Assembly (NCBI GenBank): GCA_016720635.1
Contig: JADKKF010000008.1
Span: 43,691 to 107,690 of the forward strand
Length of the DNA stretch: 64,000 nt
Origin: Saprospiraceae bacterium
GTDB taxonomy: Bacteria; Bacteroidota; Bacteroidia; Chitinophagales; Saprospiraceae
Direction of reading: 5' to 3'
The first letter of the stretch is position 1, and each line of letters begins with the position of its first letter. Shown one piece after another: positions 26,501 to 34,072 of the stretch. The translations under genes and the position numbers were made by a program. The notes below the pieces were generated by a model, which saw nothing but the letters and a program-made list of their open reading frames with translations, made no database searches and was not told where the DNA came from.

Positions 26501-26547
26501 AGGATGACTATGGAAAGTCAATTCACAAAGTAGTGAAAGAAAAATAA
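23542..26547 (+). CDS. Secreted reprolysin-like (M12B-type) metalloprotease with P domain and T9SS tail
   Basis: 1001 residues. A signal peptide (1-24, ending TIAQ) is followed by a propeptide-like region (25-210) and a zinc metalloprotease domain whose motif HEMGHQFGGNH lies near 345-355. After that come a beta-sandwich region (~430-670), a proprotein-convertase P-type domain (DLSFFLIGPTG ... SWTIRVADNGSGDGG ... WCLNVC, ~720-810), a fibronectin-like segment (FEAKASTESIFCNWTTSDELNNVGF) and a type A T9SS sorting domain (LYPNPIQDKI to the end). The enzyme is probably secreted through the T9SS and digests extracellular proteins. The gene stands alone, with its own promoter and terminator. Confidence 0.9.
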   Translation: MNFLSTKKIIFATILISLSSFTIAQKFIHKDYWVDIKNIKSLERENKVRYVKPTKYRLVGIDFPMVKDVLDGAPHEREVLAEDSKLFIEIPLPDNRSEVFSVVQTQIMEDALQAQNPDIKTFMGVSVENPNRKIFMDYTLAGFHGMIYDKGKLSFIEPLYKGETEYYQVYDKRDNTLRESPWICSTTSIEKEEKESPVLDFRANACNKFRNYRLAIATTYEYSTYHGGTLALVTSAVTTSVNRVSGVYTMEIGCRLTMVSNTNTLFSLTSSDAYTNTNGNTMLGQNQTECDTKIGTANYDIGHVFSTGGGGVAYLGCICTASSKAGGVTGSSDPVGDPFDIDYVAHEMGHQFGGNHTFSSNQGSCSGNGSTISAVEPGSGSTIMAYAGICSPTNVQSNSDAYFSFKSLDQIMAEVLTNDCSTAVPTAMTNTAPTVTVPSSTYSIPISTPFVLTANGSDVNGDAITYCWEQTNAGSVSYATAPTSGQTAGPVFRSYSPVTVPYRHFPRQADILAGTNGNTWEVLPSVARTMGFRVVVRDQPIAPAGQLAFGCFSETNVSVTTVAAAGPFVVTSPSAGVNWTPGTNQTITWNVAGTTAAPINCANVDISISTDGGNSWAILANDTPNDGSQVITAPNVISANTYILVSCSNNIFYDVNPGSFTISNGVSSTCQQVTNNTVAAIGTSANITVSTSSNITLSGNVSDVNICNVTGTHTYISDLSFFLIGPTGASANLISRICGTNDNFNLGFDSQSALTYSSIPCPPVDGLIYQPNNTLNIFNGLTAAGSWTIRVADNGSGDGGQLSSWCLNVCTQTLLNLLPITLKSFEAKASTESIFCNWTTSDELNNVGFNLQRSKDGIKFENIAWVESKGRNSISEQKYLFEDKKAEKGVLYYYRLEHKDINGKGEFSKIATAKIQGNARKITLYPNPIQDKINIQIPNSSRTIVVKAFQVDGKCISDQKFSDVEGESVLTVEASQWPTGVFYVEVQDDYGKSIHKVVKEK

Positions 26548-26570
26548 AAATCTTTAATCAATAAAAATCT

Positions 26571-26604
26571 AAAAGCAGCTTTTAAAAGGAGCTGCTTTTT
26601 TTTT
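26571..26604 (+). terminator. Rho-independent terminator after the T9SS protease
   Basis: Perfect ten-pair stem AAAAGCAGCT (26571-26580) / AGCTGCTTTT (26590-26599), nine-base loop and a run of T to 26604. Confidence 0.85.
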
Positions 26605-26617
26605 GGAAGAAACTGTT

Positions 26618-26625
26618 TACCTTTG
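26618..26625 (+). promoter_or_regulatory. -7 box of the flippase-like gene
   Basis: TACCTTTG, full match to TAnnTTTG, directly after the preceding terminator and 25 bases before the ATG. Confidence 0.55.
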
Positions 26626-26649
26626 TCCGAGTAATTTTAAAAAAATACA

Positions 26650-27747
26650 ATGTCAAATTTTATCAAACAAGCCTTAAAAATCTTGTTTTTCTTGGTTTTC
26701 GGCTTGTTTTTATTGTATCTAATATTTCAACAACAAAACAAAGCATACCTCGCGGACTGTGCACTTAAAGGAATACCAGAGGCCCAGTGCAGCTTGATGG
26801 ACAAATTGATAGCAGACTTCAAATCCGTCAACGTATTTTATCTAATCCTCGTGATGGTTATGTTTACTTTGAGTAATATTTCTAGGGCCATGCGCTGGAA
26901 TATGTTGCTCAAACCCCTAGGTTGTGAGCCCAAACTGGCCAATTCTTTTCATACCCTGATGATTGGGTATTTTGCTAATTTGGCACTCCCTCGAATAGGC
27001 GAAATAGCAAGAGGAACTGCCTTGGCCAAATATGAAAATACAAGTACACGAAAGATTTTGGGAACCATTTTTGTCGATAGGTTATTGGATATAATTTGCA
27101 TGTTTTTATTCGTCTTGCTTACCTTATTTTTTGAATACGACACACTTTTAAAGTTTTTAAAGGAAAATATTGAAAAGAAATTAGAGCAAGGGGACTCGAT
27201 TACCATATTTTTTGTCGGGGGATTTGTGATTTTTGTACTAGGACTTTTCTTACTTTACTTTTTCAAAAATAGAATAAAGCAAATGAAATTGTATGATAAA
27301 GTAGGGTCTTTAGTTAGTGGCTTTTCTGAAGGAATAAAATCTGTGAAAAAAGTAGAGAACCCGTGGTTGTTTTTAGGGCATACGATATTCATTTGGATAA
27401 TGTTTTACTTGATGACTTATTTTTGTTTTTTTTCGTTCAAACCGACAGAACACCTGAATATGTCTCAAGCCATGGTGGTCGCCGTACTCGGTACACTTGG
27501 TGTTATACTTCCTTCGCCAGGTGGCATGGGTACATTTCACGCCTTGGTTATTATTGGATTGGGATTTTATAATATTGCCCCTTCTGATGCCTTTTCTTTT
27601 GCCAATATTCAGTTTTTTACGATCCAAATTGGTTATTGTACCTTGATGGGAATTATAGCCTTCATCAGCTTACCCTTAATTAATAAAAAGAAAGTCGAAC
27701 TAAGCCATCTTTTGCTAGATGCAGAAGAAGAAATTGCTAAAGATTAA
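26650..27747 (+). CDS. Lysylphosphatidylglycerol synthase TM-domain family (flippase-like) protein
   Basis: A 365-residue integral membrane protein with about eight hydrophobic segments. The motif NISRAMRWNMLLKPLG (residues ~77-92) and the later FANLALPRIGEIARGTALAKYE (~110-131) and LPSPGGMGTFHAL (~287-299) are typical of the UPF0104/LPG-synthase TM family, whose members include MprF-like flippases. There is no synthase domain, so it is presumably a lipid or glycolipid translocator. The substrate is unknown. It begins the rfaE2-nif3-zinc-ribbon operon. Confidence 0.8.
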   Translation: MSNFIKQALKILFFLVFGLFLLYLIFQQQNKAYLADCALKGIPEAQCSLMDKLIADFKSVNVFYLILVMVMFTLSNISRAMRWNMLLKPLGCEPKLANSFHTLMIGYFANLALPRIGEIARGTALAKYENTSTRKILGTIFVDRLLDIICMFLFVLLTLFFEYDTLLKFLKENIEKKLEQGDSITIFFVGGFVIFVLGLFLLYFFKNRIKQMKLYDKVGSLVSGFSEGIKSVKKVENPWLFLGHTIFIWIMFYLMTYFCFFSFKPTEHLNMSQAMVVAVLGTLGVILPSPGGMGTFHALVIIGLGFYNIAPSDAFSFANIQFFTIQIGYCTLMGIIAFISLPLINKKKVELSHLLLDAEEEIAKD

Positions 27748-27768
27748 TTCAACTCCAATACTTTTAAT

Positions 27769-28266
27769 TTGAGAACTTCAAAAGATTCTATTGATAAAAA
27801 ACTGCTTACTGAAAGTGAAGGAGGAATCGTAGTTCAAAAAGTCAAACAGCTGGGTCAAAAAGTCGTTTTCACCAATGGCTGTTTTGACGTTTTACACCCA
27901 GGGCATTTGTCTTACTTAAGAGCTGCAGCGGAATTAGGGGAAGTGTTGATTATTGGGCTGAATAGCGATGCTTCCGTCAAAAGATTGAAGGGAGAAGCTA
28001 GGCCAATTCATAATATTTCAGATCGCATTTTTCAATTGGCGTGCTTGAGTTTTGTGGATTATGTAATGGTTTTTGATACCGATACCCCACTTGAATTAAT
28101 CGAAGCTATCACTCCTGATATACTGGTCAAAGGGGGAGATTATCAGCTGAACTCCATCGTTGGGTCAGACTGGGTTTTATCTCAAGGTGGAAAAGTTCTT
28201 ACGATTCCATTCATAGAAGGGCATTCGTCCTCTAGTATTATTGAAAAACTTAAACTAGGATCATGA
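27769..28266 (+). CDS. rfaE2: D-glycero-beta-D-manno-heptose 1-phosphate adenylyltransferase (RfaE2/HldE C-domain type)
   Basis: A 165-residue stand-alone nucleotidyltransferase. VVFTNGCFDVLHPGHLSYL (residues ~32-50) contains the HxGH motif, and GLNSDASVKRLKGEARPI and VKGGDY are family signatures. It activates heptose 1-phosphate with ATP for lipopolysaccharide core or related glycans. No ATG precedes the conserved region in frame, and the likely start is TTG at 27769, 21 bases after the previous stop. The kinase half found in fused HldE proteins is absent here. The end overlaps nif3 by four bases (ATGA). Confidence 0.88.
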   Translation: MRTSKDSIDKKLLTESEGGIVVQKVKQLGQKVVFTNGCFDVLHPGHLSYLRAAAELGEVLIIGLNSDASVKRLKGEARPIHNISDRIFQLACLSFVDYVMVFDTDTPLELIEAITPDILVKGGDYQLNSIVGSDWVLSQGGKVLTIPFIEGHSSSSIIEKLKLGS

Positions 28267-29054
28267 CGAAAGTTTTTGTAAAGGACATATGTCGATTGCT
28301 GGAGGATATCGCTCCATTAAATTTGCAGGAACCTTATGATAATGTTGGTTTGATTTTAGGCCATGAGGAGCAAGAGGTGACGGGGATATTAATATGCTTG
28401 GATAGCTTGGAGTCGGTTGTGGATGAAGCCATAGAATTGGGATGCAATTTGATAGTTGCGCATCATCCCATTATTTTTGGAGGATTGAAAAAAATTAATG
28501 GTAATCATTATGTTGAAAAGATTGTCATCAAGGCGATTCAAAACAATATTGCCATATATGCTGCGCATACAAACTTGGATAATGTGTTAAAGAACGGTGT
28601 AAATCAAAAGATCGCTGACAAACTTGGTCTAGAGGATACAAGCATTTTAGTTGAAAAATTGCCAAATATTGGAGCGGGTTTATTGGGTACCTTTCCTTCT
28701 GCAATCTCTATGGATTTATTTCTGCAAAATGTAAAAAATAAATTCGGCGTTTCGGTATTGCGGCATACTACGATTCTTAAGCCTAAGATCCAGAAAGTGG
28801 CTCTATGTGGAGGTTCTGGGGCATTTTTAATAAAGGCAGCAATAGAAAAAGGGGCTGATGTTTTTTTGACCGCGGATGTTAAATATCACGAATTTTTTGA
28901 GGCAAATAATCAAATAACTTTGGTCGATATGGGGCATTTTGAGAGCGAACAATTCACCATAGAATTATTTTATGATATAATTAGAAATAAATTACCTAAT
29001 TTTGCAGTTTATTTGACTAAGCATATTACCAATCCGATTAATTATCATTATTAG
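28263..29054 (+). CDS. Nif3-like dinuclear metal centre protein
   Basis: 263 residues of the Nif3/YbgI family, forming a toroidal hexamer with a two-metal site. Ligand-bearing segments are LIVAHHPIIFGGLKKI (residues ~66-81), AHTNLDNV (~101-108) and the C-terminal DMGHFESEQF (~220-229). This is the short form without the inserted PII-like domain that many Bacteroidota homologues (~365 residues) carry. Biochemical role is unsettled, and GTP cyclohydrolase-like naming should not be trusted. It is coupled to rfaE2 by a 4-base overlap and followed after five bases by a zinc-ribbon protein, a frequent pairing. Confidence 0.9.
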   Translation: MTKVFVKDICRLLEDIAPLNLQEPYDNVGLILGHEEQEVTGILICLDSLESVVDEAIELGCNLIVAHHPIIFGGLKKINGNHYVEKIVIKAIQNNIAIYAAHTNLDNVLKNGVNQKIADKLGLEDTSILVEKLPNIGAGLLGTFPSAISMDLFLQNVKNKFGVSVLRHTTILKPKIQKVALCGGSGAFLIKAAIEKGADVFLTADVKYHEFFEANNQITLVDMGHFESEQFTIELFYDIIRNKLPNFAVYLTKHITNPINYHY

Positions 29055-29059
29055 ATTTT

Positions 29060-29845
29060 ATGGCAAAAAAAGAAATAAGTATAGCTGAGAAATTAAGCAC
29101 ATTATACGAATTACAACAAATCGACTCTCAAATAGACCAAATCAAAGTATTAAAAGGGGAGCTTCCGATGGAAGTTAGCGATTTAGAGGATGAAATCGTT
29201 GGTATTTCTACTAGGATTGAAAATTTGAGTACTGGATTGAAAGATATCGACACGGATATCGCCAAGCATAATCACAATATTAAAGATGCTGAAGCGTTGA
29301 TATTGAGATACAATAAGCAATTGGACACGGTCAAGAATAATCGTGAATATGAGGCTTTAACGAAGGAAATTGAATTACAAAAATTGGAAATTCAACTTTC
29401 TGAAAAGAAAATTAGAGATGCTAAGGGTGGTATTCATGGAAAAACGGATGCCCTTGAGATTGCACAAAAGAAATTTGATGCCAAGCAAAAAGAGCTTGAC
29501 AATAAGAAAGTAGAATTGGCTAAAATCATCGAGAAGACCGAAAAAGAAGAGGATAAACTAGCTAAGCTTTCAGATAAAGCAAGAAAGAAAGTTGAAGACA
29601 GGCTGCTTTTTGCTTATGATCGCGTAAGAAGAAGTTATCGCAATGGTTTGGCCGTGGTGACCGTAGAGAGAGATTCTTGCGGTGGTTGTTTTAACCAAAT
29701 ACCGCCACAAATCCAGGTAGATATTTCTCTTTCAAAGAAAATTATTGTTTGTGAAAATTGCGGAAGGATTTTGATAGATTCCAATGCTTTGCACGATCAA
29801 GAAGTGGTAGAAAAAGCAACGATAGTCGAAGATGTTGAAGAGTAA
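29060..29845 (+). CDS. Coiled-coil protein with C4-type zinc ribbon
   Basis: 261 residues: a long helical hairpin or coiled coil (about 10-190), then a C-terminal four-cysteine ribbon CGGCFNQIPPQ ... CENCGRIL (about 215-245). It matches the zinc-ribbon family formerly DUF164 (CT398-like). Homologues are almost always next to nif3, as here. It may bind nucleic acid or act as an adaptor, but the function is not established. An intrinsic terminator closes the operon. Confidence 0.88.
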   Translation: MAKKEISIAEKLSTLYELQQIDSQIDQIKVLKGELPMEVSDLEDEIVGISTRIENLSTGLKDIDTDIAKHNHNIKDAEALILRYNKQLDTVKNNREYEALTKEIELQKLEIQLSEKKIRDAKGGIHGKTDALEIAQKKFDAKQKELDNKKVELAKIIEKTEKEEDKLAKLSDKARKKVEDRLLFAYDRVRRSYRNGLAVVTVERDSCGGCFNQIPPQIQVDISLSKKIIVCENCGRILIDSNALHDQEVVEKATIVEDVEE

Positions 29846-29886
29846 GGATTTCGCATAAAATTTTTACTTCACTTAAAACATAATTA

Positions 29887-29923
29887 ACCCTATAAAGCCC
29901 GTTTGCTTTGTAGGGTTTTTTTT
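29887..29923 (+). terminator. Terminator after rfaE2-nif3-zinc-ribbon operon
   Basis: Stem ACCCTATAAAGC (29887-29898) / GCTTTGTAGGGT (29905-29916) with one G:T pair, six-base loop and T run to 29923. Confidence 0.85.
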
Positions 29924-29969
29924 ATAATATGATTCGCTTCATTAACAGAATATAGAAGTAGTACAAATA

Positions 29970-31460
29970 TTGGGTAATTTGAGATTTTTTATCGTAGGAA
30001 TATTTACCTTTTGGTTGCAAGTATCAATGGGCCAACAAGTTTTTGAGTGGTCTCCAAGGGCAATTCAGGGATATCAGTATGCCACTAGCCTTCAATTGAA
30101 TAATGCGCTTAAGGTGGTAGAAGAGATGAAAAAACAAGAGCCCAATAACATGCTCGTGTATTTCATCGAAGATTATATTGATTTCTTTAATCTTTTTATT
30201 GGTGAAGAGCGAACCACATATCAGATTTTGAAAGGTAAAAAGGACATTCGTCTTAGGATGATCAGGAAAGGCAATGAAAATTCCCCATATTACAAGTTTT
30301 GTCAAGCAGATATTTATTTACATTGGGCTTTGGTAAAATTAAAATTTAATGAAAAAACCTCTGCCGCACTAGACATCCGCAAGGCTTATTCCTTACTCAA
30401 TCAAAATGAAAACGACTACCCAAATTTTATGCCCAATAAAAAGAGTTTGGGTGTCATGCATGCCCTTATCGGCACGATCCCATCCAATTATAGATGGCTT
30501 TCTAATATCATTGGCATTAAAGGGACGATAGACCAAGGAATTCAAGAGATACAACTCGCTCTAAATCAAGCACAAAACAAGGAGAAGATTTTCGAATTAG
30601 AGACGGTAGTTATGTTTGCATTTATGATGCTTTATCTTCAAAATAGCCCAGAATCGGCTTGGAATATCGTCTCCACAAGCTCTCTCAATCCCAAAACCAA
30701 CCCTTTAGCAAATTTTGCTTTGGCCAATATCGCTTCGCGAACAGGGAGAAACGATGAAGCTTTACGTATCCTCAAACTAAGGCCCAAGTCTCAAGAGTTT
30801 TTACCATTTTATTATTTGGATCTATTGGAGGGTATGGTCAAGCTTAAAAAATTGGATCTAAGTGCTGAAAAAAATATTCTTGTTTTCTTGCAAAATTTTA
30901 AAGGCGAAAATTATATCAAAGAAGCATATCAAAAACTCGCTTGGATAGGAATTTTAAAGAATAACAATCAAAGTTATTTTAAGTACATGCAAAATTGTAT
31001 TCAATATGGCGCTAATGAGACCGATGAAGATAAAAGTGCATTTTTTGAAGCCCAACAATCAAAAATCCCACACGTAGAGTTGCTCAAGGCTAGGTTATTG
31101 TCGGATGGCGGCTATGCGGCACAAGCTCACCGCACCCTTATCAATGCGTCCAGCATCATCTTTGATGATAAAGAGCACCTGCTCGAATTTAATTATAGGT
31201 TGGGGCGATCATACCAAATGCTAAAAAACTACCACGATGCCATCGAAACCTATGAAAAGGTCATAGATATGGGAGAAAATAGCCCGGCTTATTTTGCATG
31301 CCGATCCGCGCTTTCTATTGGAAATATTTTCGAGGAATTAAAAAAATATGACAAGGCTATCACTTATTATGAAAAGTGCTTGGAAATGGAACCTTCAGAA
31401 TACGCCAATGGCCTACATCAAAAGGCTGAGGCTGGAATCAATAGGATTAGAAAAAAATAA
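29970..31460 (+). CDS. Exported TPR protein of unknown function
   Basis: 496 residues, with a signal peptide (FFIVGIFTFWLQVSMGQ) and alpha-helical repeats throughout. Clear TPR units lie at the C-terminus (YRLGRSYQMLKNYHDAIETYEKVI and IGNIFEELKKYDKAITYYEKCLEM, about 400-480). The start is TTG, at 29970 or nine bases later, and no ATG is available before the signal peptide. TPR arrays usually hold protein complexes together. It is probably periplasmic or attached to the outer membrane. 47 bases separate it from murF-alr, possibly the same transcript. Confidence 0.7.
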   Translation: MGNLRFFIVGIFTFWLQVSMGQQVFEWSPRAIQGYQYATSLQLNNALKVVEEMKKQEPNNMLVYFIEDYIDFFNLFIGEERTTYQILKGKKDIRLRMIRKGNENSPYYKFCQADIYLHWALVKLKFNEKTSAALDIRKAYSLLNQNENDYPNFMPNKKSLGVMHALIGTIPSNYRWLSNIIGIKGTIDQGIQEIQLALNQAQNKEKIFELETVVMFAFMMLYLQNSPESAWNIVSTSSLNPKTNPLANFALANIASRTGRNDEALRILKLRPKSQEFLPFYYLDLLEGMVKLKKLDLSAEKNILVFLQNFKGENYIKEAYQKLAWIGILKNNNQSYFKYMQNCIQYGANETDEDKSAFFEAQQSKIPHVELLKARLLSDGGYAAQAHRTLINASSIIFDDKEHLLEFNYRLGRSYQMLKNYHDAIETYEKVIDMGENSPAYFACRSALSIGNIFEELKKYDKAITYYEKCLEMEPSEYANGLHQKAEAGINRIRKK

Positions 31461-31507
31461 AGATTAAATTTGTTATATCTCTGGAATCAATCTGAAATTT
31501 TGGCAAT

Positions 31508-33985
31508 ATGCTCATAAAGTATAATATTGAACAAATCACAGCGGCTATGGATGGTACCTCAGTAGGTGTTTTGCCATCTGATGAAGCTTTTTATTTGGTT
31601 ACAGATAGCAGAAATAAACTTATCAACGACAATATCCTTTTTTTTGCCATCAAAGGGCCGAAACACAATGGACATCATTTTATTTCTTCAATGATCGAAG
31701 CCAGTGTTAAAAATTTTGTGGTTGAAAAATTGCCGCCTGAAAATTTAAGGGAAAATTGCTTTTTTATAGTCGTCAAGAATACGCTCAAAGCTTTACAAGC
31801 TTTGGCAGCCTATCATAGGCAACAAGTCAAAGCTAGAGTAATAGGAATAACTGGTAGCAATGGTAAAACCATCGTCAAAGAATGGCTTTATCGAGTACTT
31901 AAAGATGATTATGCGGTGTTTCGCAGTCCAAAATCCTACAATTCACAGATTGGGGTGGCCCTTTCTGTATTGCAAATCCAAAAACACCATTCCATAGCCA
32001 TCATCGAGGCGGGTATTTCTACCACCCATGAGATGGACCAACTTGAAGCAATGATAAAACCTGAAATCGGAATTTTTACTAATTTAGGCACCGCGCACAA
32101 TGATGGGTTTGATTCATTGGATCAAAAATTTAAGGAGAAATACAAATTATTTCAAGAGGCAAAATTGGTGATATACAATGCTAACTCAGAACCATTGGCC
32201 TCCCTGATGTCGCGTGAAAGTTATCCGTCAAGTCTCACTTGGAGCCTTAATGGTCATGGCAAAGTACATATCGATTTGATAGAAAACAAAGCGTCTGGGC
32301 GCCATCTCCAATTCAATTTTGGCTCGAGAAATTACGATTTAAGCATTTCAAATAGGGATGAAATTTATGTTGAAAATCTGTGCCAAGTTGCAGTTGTAGC
32401 CGCTTATCTAAGAGTTAATCCGACTGCCTTAAAGTCCCGGATCGATGATATGTTCCAATTGTCGGCCAGATTAGAAAAATTGGAAGGCAAGCAAGGATGT
32501 CAGATATTGAACGATGCGTACAGCGCCGATTTGATTTCATTTCGATTGGCTTTGAACTCGTTTGATAATTTTTGTACTAAAGATAGGAGGACCCTGATCC
32601 TAGGAGATTTTGAGGAAGATACGCGAGAAAAAGAACTCCTTTATGGAGAAATTGGAGGATTGATATTAAAGCACGGATTTTCGAGGCTTATTTTTATAGG
32701 AAAAGACTATCCATGGGTCGTCAAAGGGCTAGATAAGAAAATTGAAGCAATGCATTTTCTTAATGTTCAAGATTTATTGGATAGCGCTATTTTACAAGAG
32801 TTGAAGCAGGAGGGAATTTTAATTAAAGGGGCTCACGATTATCACTTGTCTAAAGTTGCTGACTCTTTGGCTCAAAAAACGCATCAATCAGTTCTCGAAA
32901 TTGACTTGCACTCCATTGGGCACAATCTCAGGGTCTTTGCATCTTTTATCCCAACACAGACCAAATCTATGGTCATGGTAAAATCGGGCTCTTATGGATC
33001 GGGATTGGTAGAGTTGGCTAAATTTTTACAATATTCACTCGTTGATTACCTTGGGGTCGCTTTTTTAGATGAAGGAATGGAACTGCGTCAGAATGGCATC
33101 ACATTGCCCATTTTGGTCCTTAATGTAGGCGTGGATCAATTTGATTCGATGACTCAAAATAGATTGGAACCAGAGATTTTCAGCCTTTATCAATTGGATG
33201 CATTAGGGGAATTCTTGAGGCTAAAAAAAATTAAAAACTATCCCGTTCATCTCAAATTTGATACAGGGATGCATCGTTTGGGATTCGTCCAAAATGATAT
33301 CCTAATGATCCAAAGCTCATTGTTAAAGTACAAAGAAGAAATAGAAGTCATTGGTATTATGTCCCATCTGGCTGCCAGCTCAGAACCAGAACACGTGGAT
33401 TATACGATCGAACAGGGACTCATTTTTAAGGAGATCTGTGACATCATGGAGTCATTTTTAGGGAATTATGTTATAAAACATATACTTAATTCTGGGGGCA
33501 TCTCACTTTTTCCACAGATGCATTTTGATATGGTAAGGATTGGGATAGGGCTGTATGGCATCGATGGAAATCCAAAGATTAATTGTCTCTTAGAACCCGC
33601 TCACCAGCTAAAAACTTTTATCAGCCAAATCCGAGATTATCCAGCGGGAACAACGATTGGGTACAGTCGCCGCGGCGTACTTAGCAGAGATTCAAGGATA
33701 GCCACAATTGGAATCGGCTATGGTGACGGCCTTTTGCGACACGCAGGAAACGGTAATTTTTCAGTATTGGTGAAAGGGAAGAAGGCCCCAACAATTGGCA
33801 GTATTTGTATGGATATGTGTATGATCGATGTTTCTGATATTCCCAATGTTCAGCTAGACGATGAAGTCATTATTTTCAATAAAGAGTATCCAATAGATAA
33901 CCTTGCTAGAGCGTTGGACACGATTCCGTATGAGGTATTGACAGGTATTTCTCCTAGAATTAGAAGGGTTTATATAGACGATTAA
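31508..33985 (+). CDS. Bifunctional MurF ligase / alanine racemase fusion
   Basis: 825 residues. The first half (1-450) is MurF, adding D-Ala-D-Ala to UDP-MurNAc-tripeptide: P-loop GITGSNGKT near 113-121 and a ligase C-domain with NDAYSAD near 334-340. The second half (about 456-825) is a PLP alanine racemase. PLP lysine K492 sits in MVMVKSGSYGSG, the downstream block is RIGIGLYGIDG, and SICMDMCMIDV and IPYEVLTGISPRI close the domain. One polypeptide thus makes D-alanine and uses its dipeptide product in the next steps. This fusion is known in Bacteroidota. Confidence 0.95.
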   Translation: MLIKYNIEQITAAMDGTSVGVLPSDEAFYLVTDSRNKLINDNILFFAIKGPKHNGHHFISSMIEASVKNFVVEKLPPENLRENCFFIVVKNTLKALQALAAYHRQQVKARVIGITGSNGKTIVKEWLYRVLKDDYAVFRSPKSYNSQIGVALSVLQIQKHHSIAIIEAGISTTHEMDQLEAMIKPEIGIFTNLGTAHNDGFDSLDQKFKEKYKLFQEAKLVIYNANSEPLASLMSRESYPSSLTWSLNGHGKVHIDLIENKASGRHLQFNFGSRNYDLSISNRDEIYVENLCQVAVVAAYLRVNPTALKSRIDDMFQLSARLEKLEGKQGCQILNDAYSADLISFRLALNSFDNFCTKDRRTLILGDFEEDTREKELLYGEIGGLILKHGFSRLIFIGKDYPWVVKGLDKKIEAMHFLNVQDLLDSAILQELKQEGILIKGAHDYHLSKVADSLAQKTHQSVLEIDLHSIGHNLRVFASFIPTQTKSMVMVKSGSYGSGLVELAKFLQYSLVDYLGVAFLDEGMELRQNGITLPILVLNVGVDQFDSMTQNRLEPEIFSLYQLDALGEFLRLKKIKNYPVHLKFDTGMHRLGFVQNDILMIQSSLLKYKEEIEVIGIMSHLAASSEPEHVDYTIEQGLIFKEICDIMESFLGNYVIKHILNSGGISLFPQMHFDMVRIGIGLYGIDGNPKINCLLEPAHQLKTFISQIRDYPAGTTIGYSRRGVLSRDSRIATIGIGYGDGLLRHAGNGNFSVLVKGKKAPTIGSICMDMCMIDVSDIPNVQLDDEVIIFNKEYPIDNLARALDTIPYEVLTGISPRIRRVYIDD

Positions 33986-34025
33986 AATATAAATTAATAA
34001 AATATATAATATAAAAAAGTTTGAT

Positions 34026-34033
34026 TATTTTTG
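34026..34033 (+). promoter_or_regulatory. -7 box of the PpiC gene
   Basis: TATTTTTG, full match, 39 bases before the ATG. No TTG lies at the right distance. Confidence 0.45.
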
Positions 34034-34072
34034 CATTTATTTTTTTATCAAAATTATTAATTACACATTATT